From contig JAUIHI010000006.1 of assembly GCA_030432295.1 (NCBI GenBank), forward strand, positions 186,001-250,000: a stretch of DNA of 64,000 nt, given 5' to 3'. A model generated the notes under the pieces. The model had not been told where the DNA came from. It ran no database searches and was given only the letters and a program-made list of their open reading frames with translations. This DNA is from Anaerolineae bacterium. Its GTDB lineage: Bacteria > Chloroflexota > Anaerolineae > Caldilineales > Caldilineaceae. The first letter of the stretch is position 1. Each line of letters begins with the position of its first letter. Of this stretch, positions 36,257 to 43,590 are shown in pieces. Made by a program: the position numbers and the translations under genes.

Positions 36257-36346
36257 AATTCAACGCAGAGGCGCAAAGATGCAAAGATGCAAAGGAGAAA
36301 GAGAGTTCTTTGCGTCTCTGCGCCTTTGCCTCTTTGCGTTGAAATT
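36257..36346. repeat. 90-bp inverted repeat (GCAAAG words)
   Basis: AATTCAACGCAGAGGCGCAAAG on the left pairs imperfectly with the right half ending at 36346. It is of the CGCAAAGACGCAAAG type seen as dispersed repeats in several bacterial groups. The right end abuts and slightly overlaps the stop of the sugar isomerase gene. Confidence 0.65.
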
Positions 36347-37107
36347 TACCCCTGCCGTGCGTGTAAATAGGCCAATGCCTGCTCAATTCGCCCCACCGCA
36401 TCGTCCCCGCCCCGAAACTCGAAGCAGTAGAGCACCCGTTGGGGCAGGCTGTCCAAGGCGTCGAAAATATCGCCCAGCGGCAGCACACCTGCGCCCAGGA
36501 CAGTCGGCGCGTCGTCGGGGTTGCCGGTCTGGTCTTTCAGATGGCTGTAGACAATGCGGTCGGCCAGGGCGGCGACAGCCGCGGGTACGTCTTGGCTGTG
36601 CAGAGTGTAGTTGCCCATATCCAGATTTGTCATCAGCGACGGAATGCGGGCCAGACAGGTCTGGACTTCGGCAAGTGTGCCGCCGGGGGTGCGAGCGTAG
36701 TTTTCCAGGGCGATGACAACGCCCTTCTCGGCTGCGTAGTCGGCGATGATCTGGCCTGCGGCCCAGCCCTCCCCGTTGTCGTCTGCGGGAACCTGGCCGG
36801 GGAAGAAGCGGATAATCGGCGAGCCGAGCGCGGCCGCGGCGTCGATGTCTCCTCGTAAAGTGGCCGCGTCGCTGCTGAAAAGGGTGGCGTGGGTGGCGTA
36901 GGTGATGAGCAGCCGTTTTTCCCCGGCCAGCCGCCGGGCTTCGGACAACTCCGACTCCCAGCCGGTCCATAACTCCCGGCGCAGCTCCACACCATTCGCG
37001 CCGGTACGGCCAGCCACGTCGATTACATCAAAAACGGTCATCGCGCCGGACTTGAGCGCGTCCTCGAATTGCATCACGGAGACCAGAACCGGTCGTTCAA
37101 TACTCAC
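36346..37107 (-). CDS. sugar phosphate isomerase/epimerase-like TIM barrel
   Basis: 253 residues from a GTG with AAAGGAG seven bases upstream. It has the AP-endonuclease-2/xylose-isomerase-like barrel pattern, with metal ligands in VIALENYA (Glu), LMTNLDMGNY (Asp), VYSHLKDQTG (His) and YCFEFRGG (Glu). Family members interconvert sugars or act on inosose. The substrate is unknown; the neighbours are an SDR and a PhyH oxygenase. Confidence 0.87.
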   Translation of the reverse strand: MSIERPVLVSVMQFEDALKSGAMTVFDVIDVAGRTGANGVELRRELWTGWESELSEARRLAGEKRLLITYATHATLFSSDAATLRGDIDAAAALGSPIIRFFPGQVPADDNGEGWAAGQIIADYAAEKGVVIALENYARTPGGTLAEVQTCLARIPSLMTNLDMGNYTLHSQDVPAAVAALADRIVYSHLKDQTGNPDDAPTVLGAGVLPLGDIFDALDSLPQRVLYCFEFRGGDDAVGRIEQALAYLHARQG

Positions 37108-37164
37108 TGTTTGCTCCTTTGGGGTAGGCTGACTACAGAAATTGGGTAGATTAGTGAGCGCTGA

Positions 37165-37257
37165 TTGAGTAGCCGAGTCTTCGAGGCGTATCGAAATCAA
37201 GCGAACGGGTCACCCGCTAGGTTTCGATACGGCTGGAAAAAGCCCCAGCCTACTCAA
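37165..37257. repeat. 93-bp imperfect palindrome
   Basis: The outer ends TTGAGTAG/CTACTCAA and the inner CGTATCGAAA/TTTCGATACG match. A second small hairpin (GGCTGGAAAAAGCCCCAGCC) lies in the right arm. It lies between the isomerase and the PhyH gene. Confidence 0.65.
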
Positions 37258-37291
37258 CCGGCGCTAGTCATGAGGCCCTTGCCAGCATCCT

Positions 37292-38053
37292 CTACAGAAC
37301 ATCCAAAATCGTCTGCGCGGCTTGGCTGAGCCGGGCGCGGGTCTCCGGGCGGATGTAGGCGGCTTGGTCGAGTTGCTGCTTCTGCTCCCGGCGGCAGAAG
37401 TAGCTGTGCAGGGCGCGGCGGGGCTGGTCTGTGCGGTTGAGTGTGCCCCCGTGCCAGGTGTGGGAATTGAAGATAACGACTGTGCCCGCGGGTGCGGTGA
37501 GCAGCACCTGATCCGGGTGGGGCGCGGACGGGTCGGCCAACACATCCTGGGGACGTTTGCCGCTGCGGTTGGAACCGGGAACAACCCGTGTCGCGCCGTT
37601 TTCCGCGGTGAACTCATCCAGCAGCCAGATGGAATTGCAGACGTAATAGTCCCCCGGTTCGACGGCACTGCCCCAGTCGCAGTGGAGTGCCTGCAAGCCG
37701 TGCCCCGGCAGCGCGGCCCGGAAGTTGAGGGAGGAAAGTTTCAGATCGCCGCCCAGCACGTGGCTGATAGCCGCCAGCACCTTTGGATGGGTGAAACAGA
37801 CCTCGAAGATCGGGTCTTTGTTGACCAGATCGCTGAGCCGGGTAGTGCCCGCCTCCTGATGGACTTCGCTACCCGCTTTGTCGCCTTCGATGGCAGCCAG
37901 TTCATCCACCCGCCGCACCAGCGCCGCCCGCACCTCTTCCGACAGGATTCCCGGCAAGGGGAGATAGCCGTTCTCGTCGAGAAATGCCTTCTCCACTGTG
38001 GATAAAATGTTGTCGCTTACACCCAATTCAGTCAACGCCTGCTGTATATTCAT
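37292..38053 (-). CDS. phytanoyl-CoA dioxygenase (PhyH) family protein
   Basis: 253 residues. ALHCDWG gives the His-x-Asp iron ligands, and TWHGGTLNRTDQPRRALH gives the distal His and the Arg that binds 2-oxoglutarate. Known chemistry: Fe(II)/2-oxoglutarate hydroxylation. Bacterial members act on many small molecules, so phytanoyl-CoA itself is unlikely. It is part of the minus-strand catabolic run. Confidence 0.88.
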   Translation of the reverse strand: MNIQQALTELGVSDNILSTVEKAFLDENGYLPLPGILSEEVRAALVRRVDELAAIEGDKAGSEVHQEAGTTRLSDLVNKDPIFEVCFTHPKVLAAISHVLGGDLKLSSLNFRAALPGHGLQALHCDWGSAVEPGDYYVCNSIWLLDEFTAENGATRVVPGSNRSGKRPQDVLADPSAPHPDQVLLTAPAGTVVIFNSHTWHGGTLNRTDQPRRALHSYFCRREQKQQLDQAAYIRPETRARLSQAAQTILDVL

Positions 38054-38087
38054 CTTTTGCAGTTTCCTGTTTTTAGATGGGAATCGC

Positions 38088-38145
38088 GTAGGAGCGCTGC
38101 TTGCTGCGCCAATTGTGGGACGGTCGCAGCAAGCAGCGCCCCTAC
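38088..38145. repeat. inverted repeat of the GCTGCTTGCTGCG family
   Basis: GTAGGAGCGCTGCTTGCTGC (from 38088) pairs with 38125-38145 with one mismatch around a 16-base loop. It lies between the PhyH gene and the second SDR. Confidence 0.75.
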
Positions 38146-38168
38146 GGACAAATATCCAATACCCTGCC

Positions 38169-38951
38169 CTATCCCTGCACCAGCGACTGGCCGCCGTCGA
38201 TCCACAACTCCGTGCCGGTGATGTGGCTGGAGGCGTCCGAGGCCAGGAAGAGGATCAGTTGGCTGGTCTGTTCGACAGTGCCGGGCTGGCGACCGGTCAA
38301 CGGAATTGTGCCTTGGGGATATTCCACAGGCCAACGCACTTCCTTCACCCCGCGCAGTTCGGTGTTGTCGCCGATCTCCGTTTTGATCCAGCCGGGGCAG
38401 ATGCAGTTGATGCGCACTTTGTGGGGGGCGAATTCCGGGGCCAGCATTTTGGTCATTGCCAGTTGGCCCGCTTTGGAGGTGGCGTAGACCGACGCGCCGG
38501 TGTTGCTGAACATCCGGGTCCCATTGACCGACGAGACGACGACAATCGCGCCGCCCTGCTTCTTCAGGTGGGGGATGGCATATTTGATGGTGAGGAATGT
38601 GCCTTTGAGATTGATGTCAATCGTTTTGTCCCACTCCTCCGGGGTGATATTTTCGATGGCGGACCAGACGCCGTTGACGCCCGCGTTGGCGATGACAATA
38701 TCCAGCCGCCCCCAAGCGTCTATCGTCTGCTGGATGACCGATTGGGTCTGCTCCACCGACGAGACGTCGCCGATGAGCGCGATGGCTTCGCCGCCCTCGG
38801 CCTGAATTTGCTCTACCACTTCGTTGAGTTGGCTGGCCGTGCGCCCCATCGCCGCAATCTTCGCCCCTTCCTTGGCCATCAGCAGGGCCGCGCCCTTGCC
38901 GATGCCCGATCCCGCGCCTGTGACCAGCGCTACTTTGTCTGTCAGTTGCAT
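38169..38951 (-). CDS. short-chain dehydrogenase/reductase
   Basis: 260 residues with GGAG seven bases before the ATG. TGAGSGIGKG binds the cofactor, IANAG follows strand four, and VSSVNG plus YATSK are the catalytic Ser and Tyr/Lys. It is about the same length as the SDR at 35470 but clearly divergent, so not a recent duplicate. It is likely a sugar or sugar-acid dehydrogenase in the same pathway as the neighbouring sulfatases. Confidence 0.9.
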   Translation of the reverse strand: MQLTDKVALVTGAGSGIGKGAALLMAKEGAKIAAMGRTASQLNEVVEQIQAEGGEAIALIGDVSSVEQTQSVIQQTIDAWGRLDIVIANAGVNGVWSAIENITPEEWDKTIDINLKGTFLTIKYAIPHLKKQGGAIVVVSSVNGTRMFSNTGASVYATSKAGQLAMTKMLAPEFAPHKVRINCICPGWIKTEIGDNTELRGVKEVRWPVEYPQGTIPLTGRQPGTVEQTSQLILFLASDASSHITGTELWIDGGQSLVQG

Positions 38952-38989
38952 TGGATAATCTCCTGTTTTGATTGGTATGAGTAAAAAAA

Positions 38990-39066
38990 TAGCCGCTGAT
39001 GAACATTGATAAACGCGGATGGAATCCGTGTAAATCCATCACATCCTTGTCATCCGTGTCCTTTTT
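38990..39066. repeat. CGCGGATGG-type intergenic repeat
   Basis: The gap after sulfatase 1 carries AACGCGGATGGAATCCGTGT, CATCCTTGTCATCCGTGTCC and a T-run (TTTTTTT). Its GAATCCGTG-AAATCCATC words recur at 40648-40665 upstream of sulfatase 1. The T-run could aid termination. Confidence 0.45.
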
Positions 39067-39111
39067 TTAGAGCAGCTTGAACTTTGGTTTCTCTCCACAC
39101 AAAAACGTGTG

Positions 39112-40593
39112 TCATCGCCTATACTCGCCTTCCGAAGTGCCGGACTCGGAAGCGTCCAGGCCAAAGAGCGGGCCAACAGTGCCAAGACGCAAGGCCGGGT
39201 AGAGCGTTTCGGCGCGGGGATAGTCACCCGTCTGGCGCGCATAGTGCCAAAAGAGAGTCGTCATCTGGACCAGGCGGTCGGCGTAGTCGGCATTTTCGGC
39301 CAGGTTGGCCATCTCGAAGGGATCGTCTTCCAGATTGTATAGTTCGTCAAAGTCGAAGCCGTTGAAGACAAATTTCCAGGGTCCGTCCCAGACAACCCGC
39401 TGAGTCAGGCGGTGGCGGTTGCCATAATATTCTGCATAGCCACGTTGCCAATCGTCGGTGTCGGCAGTGGGATGATGCAAAAGTTCGGCAAAGGAGCGGG
39501 AATCGGGCACGTCAAAAAGTCCGCAGCCAGCCAGCTCCAGCAGCGTCGGGCAGAGATCGTGGAGGCCCACCCGGCCTTGACAGAGCGTGTCGGCGGCCAC
39601 ACCCGGACCACTGACAATCAGCGGAATCTGGAATATCTCCTCAAAGGCGGAGATGTCTTTGAAGAAGAGACCGTGCGCGCCCAGCAGATCGCCATGATCG
39701 GCTGTCATCACCACAATCGTATTCTCCCGCTGTCCGCTCTCCTCCAGGTAGTCGAGCAGGCGACCAATCTGGCCGTCGATCTCGCTAATCGAAGCGTAGT
39801 AGCAGGCCCGCGCCTCTCGTTTTTCCTCTTCGCCAAGCTGTTTCCATATCCGCTGGGCGCGGCGATAGAGGCCCGGTCGATCGGCCAGGTCATCGTCGGC
39901 GTTGGCTGGCGGCGGCAGATCGAGATCGGCGTAGCGGGCGTAAAAGTCCCCATGGGCGATGAAGGGATCGTGTGGTTCGACAAAGCTGACAAAACAGCAC
40001 CAGGGGTCTGGCTCCGCCTCCACTTCTTCCAGAAAGCGCAAGGCCATGGAGGTCGTGATTCCCATGCTGCGGCTCTCGGCCGGTCTGTCGGTGACGCCGT
40101 AGAAAAGGTGAGGGCCGTAGCCAGCCGGTTCGACCAGATAGTGGGCCGGATCACAGGCGGGCGCAAGGGGTTGTTCGCCCAGAATCTCCTGGGCGTACGC
40201 TTCAAAATCGGGGCCGCCGTGGCCGCCGTCCACCTGCCAGCCAAACTGGGCAAGCTGGTTGCTCCGTTCGATGTGCCACTTGCCGAAATACCCAGTCCGG
40301 TAGCCGACCTCGACCAGGCGCTGTGCCCAGTGGGGTTTCTCCGTGCGCAGCGCGTGCTGATCCGGGACTTTGGGGTAGAGCACTTCGAGCACGCCGTGAT
40401 TGTGGGGCATCAAGCCCGTCATCAGGCTGGCGCGGCTGGGCGAGCAGATATTATTGGGCGTATATGCCTTGGTAAAACGCACCCCGCGCACGGCCATCCC
40501 GTCCAGGTTCGGTGTCTGGCAGAGATGATCCGGCTCCAGAACCCGTGCCTGCATCTGGTCGGCCATGAGAAAGAGAATATTGGGTCGGCTCAC
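39112..40593 (-). CDS. Cys-type sulfatase
   Basis: 493 residues, GTG start with AAGGAG seven bases before. The N-terminus NILFLMADQ has the first metal Asp, and Cys50 in NNICSPSRASLMTG is the CxPxR site converted to formylglycine. VMTADHGDLLGAHG provides more metal ligands. There is no signal peptide, so it is cytoplasmic. Sulfatases of this type hydrolyse sulfate esters of sugars or aromatics. No formylglycine-generating enzyme is in the window. It is followed after 160 bases by an SDR. Confidence 0.92.
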   Translation of the reverse strand: MSRPNILFLMADQMQARVLEPDHLCQTPNLDGMAVRGVRFTKAYTPNNICSPSRASLMTGLMPHNHGVLEVLYPKVPDQHALRTEKPHWAQRLVEVGYRTGYFGKWHIERSNQLAQFGWQVDGGHGGPDFEAYAQEILGEQPLAPACDPAHYLVEPAGYGPHLFYGVTDRPAESRSMGITTSMALRFLEEVEAEPDPWCCFVSFVEPHDPFIAHGDFYARYADLDLPPPANADDDLADRPGLYRRAQRIWKQLGEEEKREARACYYASISEIDGQIGRLLDYLEESGQRENTIVVMTADHGDLLGAHGLFFKDISAFEEIFQIPLIVSGPGVAADTLCQGRVGLHDLCPTLLELAGCGLFDVPDSRSFAELLHHPTADTDDWQRGYAEYYGNRHRLTQRVVWDGPWKFVFNGFDFDELYNLEDDPFEMANLAENADYADRLVQMTTLFWHYARQTGDYPRAETLYPALRLGTVGPLFGLDASESGTSEGEYRR

Positions 40594-40606
40594 TACAAGA
40601 CTCCTT

Positions 40607-40672
40607 TGGGGGGACCACGGACGGATTGCGAGTGCGGATAGAATCCGTGCAAATCCATCGCATTCGGTGCCT
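40607..40672. repeat. gap with GGATTGCGAGTGCGGATAGAA words
   Basis: Between the two sulfatase genes. It contains GAATCCGTGCAAATCCATCG, nearly identical to the word at 39022-39041 on the other side of sulfatase 1. The two copies flank that gene as direct repeats. Confidence 0.5.
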
Positions 40673-40677
40673 CTGTT

Positions 40678-42126
40678 TTACACCAGTTTGAACTTGGGTT
40701 TCTCGCCCGGTACAGGTGAATTCTCGAAGGAACCCCGCTGGCGCAGGGCATCTTCGCCGCCGAGGGAGGCCACTTTCGCTTTCTGGTCGGCTTTGGCCTG
40801 GGCGTCCACAGCTTCCGGGTCGAGGATTGCCCGCAGTTCGGCTTCCAATCCAGCCAGCACTGCCCGATGTTCCGGCGAAGCGGAGAGGTCGTTGCACTCG
40901 TCCGGATCGGCCAGCAGATCGAAGAGTTGGGGCTGCTGGTGGGTGTAATGGACATATTTGTACTGCCGGTTGCGCAGCATATAAATACCCGCTTCCGTGC
41001 CCAGCGCGTGGTACTCACTGAAGACCGTGCGCTCCCGGTCTGGCTCCTGGGCGATGCGCCACCAGGACTGACCGGGCAGGTCCGCATCTTCCGGCGCTGG
41101 AGTAGCGCCGACGGCTTCCAGCACAGAGGGGAAGCTGTCTACCAGCGAGACGGGCGTCTGGCACACTTTGCCCGCTGGCACATCCGGCCCGGCCAGAATC
41201 AGGGGCACCGCTACCGACTCTTCGTACATTGTGAACTTGCCGAAGATGCCCCGGGCCCCCAGATGCTCGCCGTGATCCGTCGTGTAGACGATGCGGGTGT
41301 TGTCCGTCAGCCCGTTGGCTTCCAGGGCTGCCAACACCCGGCCAATCTGCTGGTCCAGATAGGTGACGACGCCGTAATAGGCCGCGTTCATTCGGCGGAT
41401 GGTGGCCTCGTCGAATTGGCTGTCGAAGGTGAAATAGCGGCGGAAGTAGTCGATGGCCGGATGGGTGGGCCAGTCGCTCTCCTGCCATTGGGGCGGCAGA
41501 GGAATGTCTTTCGGCGGGTAGAGATCGAACAATTCTTGCGGCGAAATATAGGGCGGGTGGGGACAGACGAGGGAGAGAAAGAGCGCCCAGGGCTTGCCGT
41601 TCTGGGGCGCGTCGGCCAGCCATTGCACCGCATTGTCAGCGCTGCGGGCGTCGTATTGCAGATAGGTGGAATCCCCCGGCCCGGCCTCTTCGATGCCGCC
41701 CCGTTTGTTGCGGAAGGCTGCGTTCTCCCGGATGCAGCCCAGAGCGTCACCCACGCCGCCGACGACGTGGAGGGGGTCGATCTCCCGGCTCCAGCCGTTG
41801 TCGTCGTCGGCGCTGCGGAAGTGGAGTTTGCCAATCACATCCACCTGATGGCCCTGTTCCCGCAGCCGGTGATGCCAACTGGGCACCGCGCCGTCGTAGG
41901 GGATGCCGTTGTCCCAGTAGCCGATCTGGTGGACGTAGCGTCCTGTCGCCAGGCTGGCTCGCGCCGGAACACAGATGGGGCAGGGGGTGTAGGCATTGGT
42001 GAAACGGGTTCCCCCCGCGGCCAATCGATCTAAATTCGGCGTCTGCACCAGCGGGTGGCCGTAGCAGCCCAGCAGGTCCCGGTTGTGCTGGTCAGAGAGG
42101 ATGTAGAGGAGGTTGGTGGGTTGCAT
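40678..42126 (-). CDS. Cys-type sulfatase (second)
   Basis: 482 residues from the ATG at 42126, one base after the enolase-like stop. LLYILSDQHN begins the fold, and Cys52 in CPICVPARASLATG is the formylglycine site. YTTDHGEHLGARG binds metal. It shares the fold with the first sulfatase but differs enough to act on a different sulfate ester. There is no signal peptide. Being second in the chain after an enolase-superfamily enzyme, it fits a desulfation step for a sugar acid or oligosaccharide. Confidence 0.92.
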   Translation of the reverse strand: MQPTNLLYILSDQHNRDLLGCYGHPLVQTPNLDRLAAGGTRFTNAYTPCPICVPARASLATGRYVHQIGYWDNGIPYDGAVPSWHHRLREQGHQVDVIGKLHFRSADDDNGWSREIDPLHVVGGVGDALGCIRENAAFRNKRGGIEEAGPGDSTYLQYDARSADNAVQWLADAPQNGKPWALFLSLVCPHPPYISPQELFDLYPPKDIPLPPQWQESDWPTHPAIDYFRRYFTFDSQFDEATIRRMNAAYYGVVTYLDQQIGRVLAALEANGLTDNTRIVYTTDHGEHLGARGIFGKFTMYEESVAVPLILAGPDVPAGKVCQTPVSLVDSFPSVLEAVGATPAPEDADLPGQSWWRIAQEPDRERTVFSEYHALGTEAGIYMLRNRQYKYVHYTHQQPQLFDLLADPDECNDLSASPEHRAVLAGLEAELRAILDPEAVDAQAKADQKAKVASLGGEDALRQRGSFENSPVPGEKPKFKLV

Positions 42127-42127
42127 T

Positions 42128-43264
42128 TTATTCCCCATCCAACCGCTGCCCGCCGCTGTGACGGGCTACTGCGTCCAAATCCAGCTCGATCCCCAGCCCT
42201 GGCCCACTGGGAATCGCCAACATCCCGTCGGCGTCCAGTTGCCAGCCGCCGACGGTCAGTTCGTCGATGTAGGGCGAGCCGGTGATGAACTCGACCAAAT
42301 CTGTGTCCGGGAAAGCCGATGAGAGTTGCAGGTCCGCGGCCAGCCCCAGGGCGGTGTTCCAGCCGTGGGGGATGAAGCGCACGCCGTTCTCCTGGGCCAT
42401 CCAGCCGATGCGTCGCTCTTCGCTGATGCCGCCGACTTTTGTCACGTCCGGCTGCACAATATCAAACGCACCGGCTTGCAGCCAGGGCTGAAAGGATTGG
42501 CGCCGGGTCAACACTTCGCCCCCGGCAATCGGCACCGGCGACCGGCGGCGCAGTTGCACAAAATCCTCCAGCGCGTCCGGGTGCAGGGCCTCCTCAAACC
42601 AGGCCACGCCGTAGTCGGCCAGCATATCCGCAGTGCGCACGGCCCATTTGAAATTGCCCCGCCAGTAGGCGTCGCTGCCACCCGCGTCCACCATCAGGTC
42701 GTTGTCGTCGCCGATGACCTCCCGCGCGGTGGCGACAATCTCCTCGTCCAGGGCGTCGCTGACCCGGCCAAAGGGACCCCAGCCCATTTTGAAGGCCCGG
42801 AAGCCCAACGCCTTCCAGCGTTCCAGAGATTCCCGCAGAATGTCCGGCTGGTCCATCAGCAGAGAGGCGTAGGGCTTGACCCGTTCCCGGTAGCGCCCAC
42901 CCAGCAGACGACCCACGGGCTGGCCGGTGGCTTTGCCCAGAATGTCCCAGAGGGCGATGTCGATGCCGCTGATGGTGTGGGTGATGGAGCCGCCCCGCCC
43001 CTGCCAGAAGGTGTGCTGGTGGAGCTTTTCGCTCACCCGTTCCGGTTCCAGCGCGTTCTCGCCCAGGAAAAGGGGGCGCAGGACGGCCAGACTGCCCTGG
43101 ACCAGTGCTTCGCTGGTGAAGACGCTGCCATAGCCCGTCGGCCCGTCATCGGTGTAGACGGCGATGAGGGTATGCACATTGTCTTCGGTTTCGATTTCGT
43201 TGCTCCAGCCGCCTTCGGGGGTGGCCCCGCGCAGACCGACAGCGCGGATGTCGCGTATTTTCAT
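42128..43264 (-). CDS. enolase-superfamily (mandelate racemase/galactarate dehydratase-like) protein
   Basis: 378 residues from the ATG at 43264 (GGAG eight bases upstream); a longer frame runs into the palindrome and is rejected. The barrel has GFRAFKMGWGPF (catalytic Lys), LMVDAGGSD, AWFEEALHPD and IAGGEVL for metal, and RFIPHGWNTALG (catalytic His). The pattern fits sugar-acid dehydratases such as galactarate or gluconate types. It is the first of the catabolic run and is immediately followed by a sulfatase. Confidence 0.88.
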   Translation of the reverse strand: MKIRDIRAVGLRGATPEGGWSNEIETEDNVHTLIAVYTDDGPTGYGSVFTSEALVQGSLAVLRPLFLGENALEPERVSEKLHQHTFWQGRGGSITHTISGIDIALWDILGKATGQPVGRLLGGRYRERVKPYASLLMDQPDILRESLERWKALGFRAFKMGWGPFGRVSDALDEEIVATAREVIGDDNDLMVDAGGSDAYWRGNFKWAVRTADMLADYGVAWFEEALHPDALEDFVQLRRRSPVPIAGGEVLTRRQSFQPWLQAGAFDIVQPDVTKVGGISEERRIGWMAQENGVRFIPHGWNTALGLAADLQLSSAFPDTDLVEFITGSPYIDELTVGGWQLDADGMLAIPSGPGLGIELDLDAVARHSGGQRLDGE

Positions 43265-43294
43265 GGGGGTGTCTCCGTCTTGAATGGGGAGTGG

Positions 43295-43330
43295 CAGAAG
43301 TTGGACTTCTTCTGAGAAGTCCAACTTCTG
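43295..43330. repeat. 16-bp perfect hairpin
   Basis: CAGAAGTTGGACTTCT (43295-43310), loop TCTG, then the perfect complement to 43330. The AAGT-GGACTT core matches the hairpin at 29800-29827. It lies 31 bases upstream of the enolase-like start. Confidence 0.8.
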
Positions 43331-43398
43331 GAGTGTAGCGGAGAGCGGGGGAGATGTCAAAGCAATCCGGCCTTTTTTCCTTCGTTTGGCCTGTGCCA

Positions 43399-43590
43399 TC
43401 ACTCGGAGGAGTTCGACGGGCTGACTTTGGCCGAGAGATAGGCAAAGGGCACAAACCAGAGGGCGATTAGAATGAACATCGCCGTATCCGCCTGATTTGT
43501 GCCTGCCAGCAGGTTGGACGAGATGAAAATGGCGATGGCAAAAAAGATGGATACGACAATCAGACCGATCCCGGCTTGCCTGCGGCTCAT
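43399..43590 (-). CDS. small two-helix membrane protein
   Basis: 63 residues with two hydrophobic segments (GIGLIVVSIFFAIAIFI and AMFILIALWFVPFAYLSA) and charged ends. The ATG overlaps the TGA of the PEP-synthase-like gene (ATGA), so its synthesis is coupled to that enzyme, which itself ends in a membrane helix. I do not recognise a family. An accessory subunit or anchor for the enzyme is a plausible reading. Confidence 0.65.
   Translation of the reverse strand: MSRRQAGIGLIVVSIFFAIAIFISSNLLAGTNQADTAMFILIALWFVPFAYLSAKVSPSNSSE

Noticed and set aside
39412-40641. 409-codon plus-strand frame opposite sulfatase 1
   Set aside because: Antisense shadow; the sulfatase frame has all family motifs and a good start.
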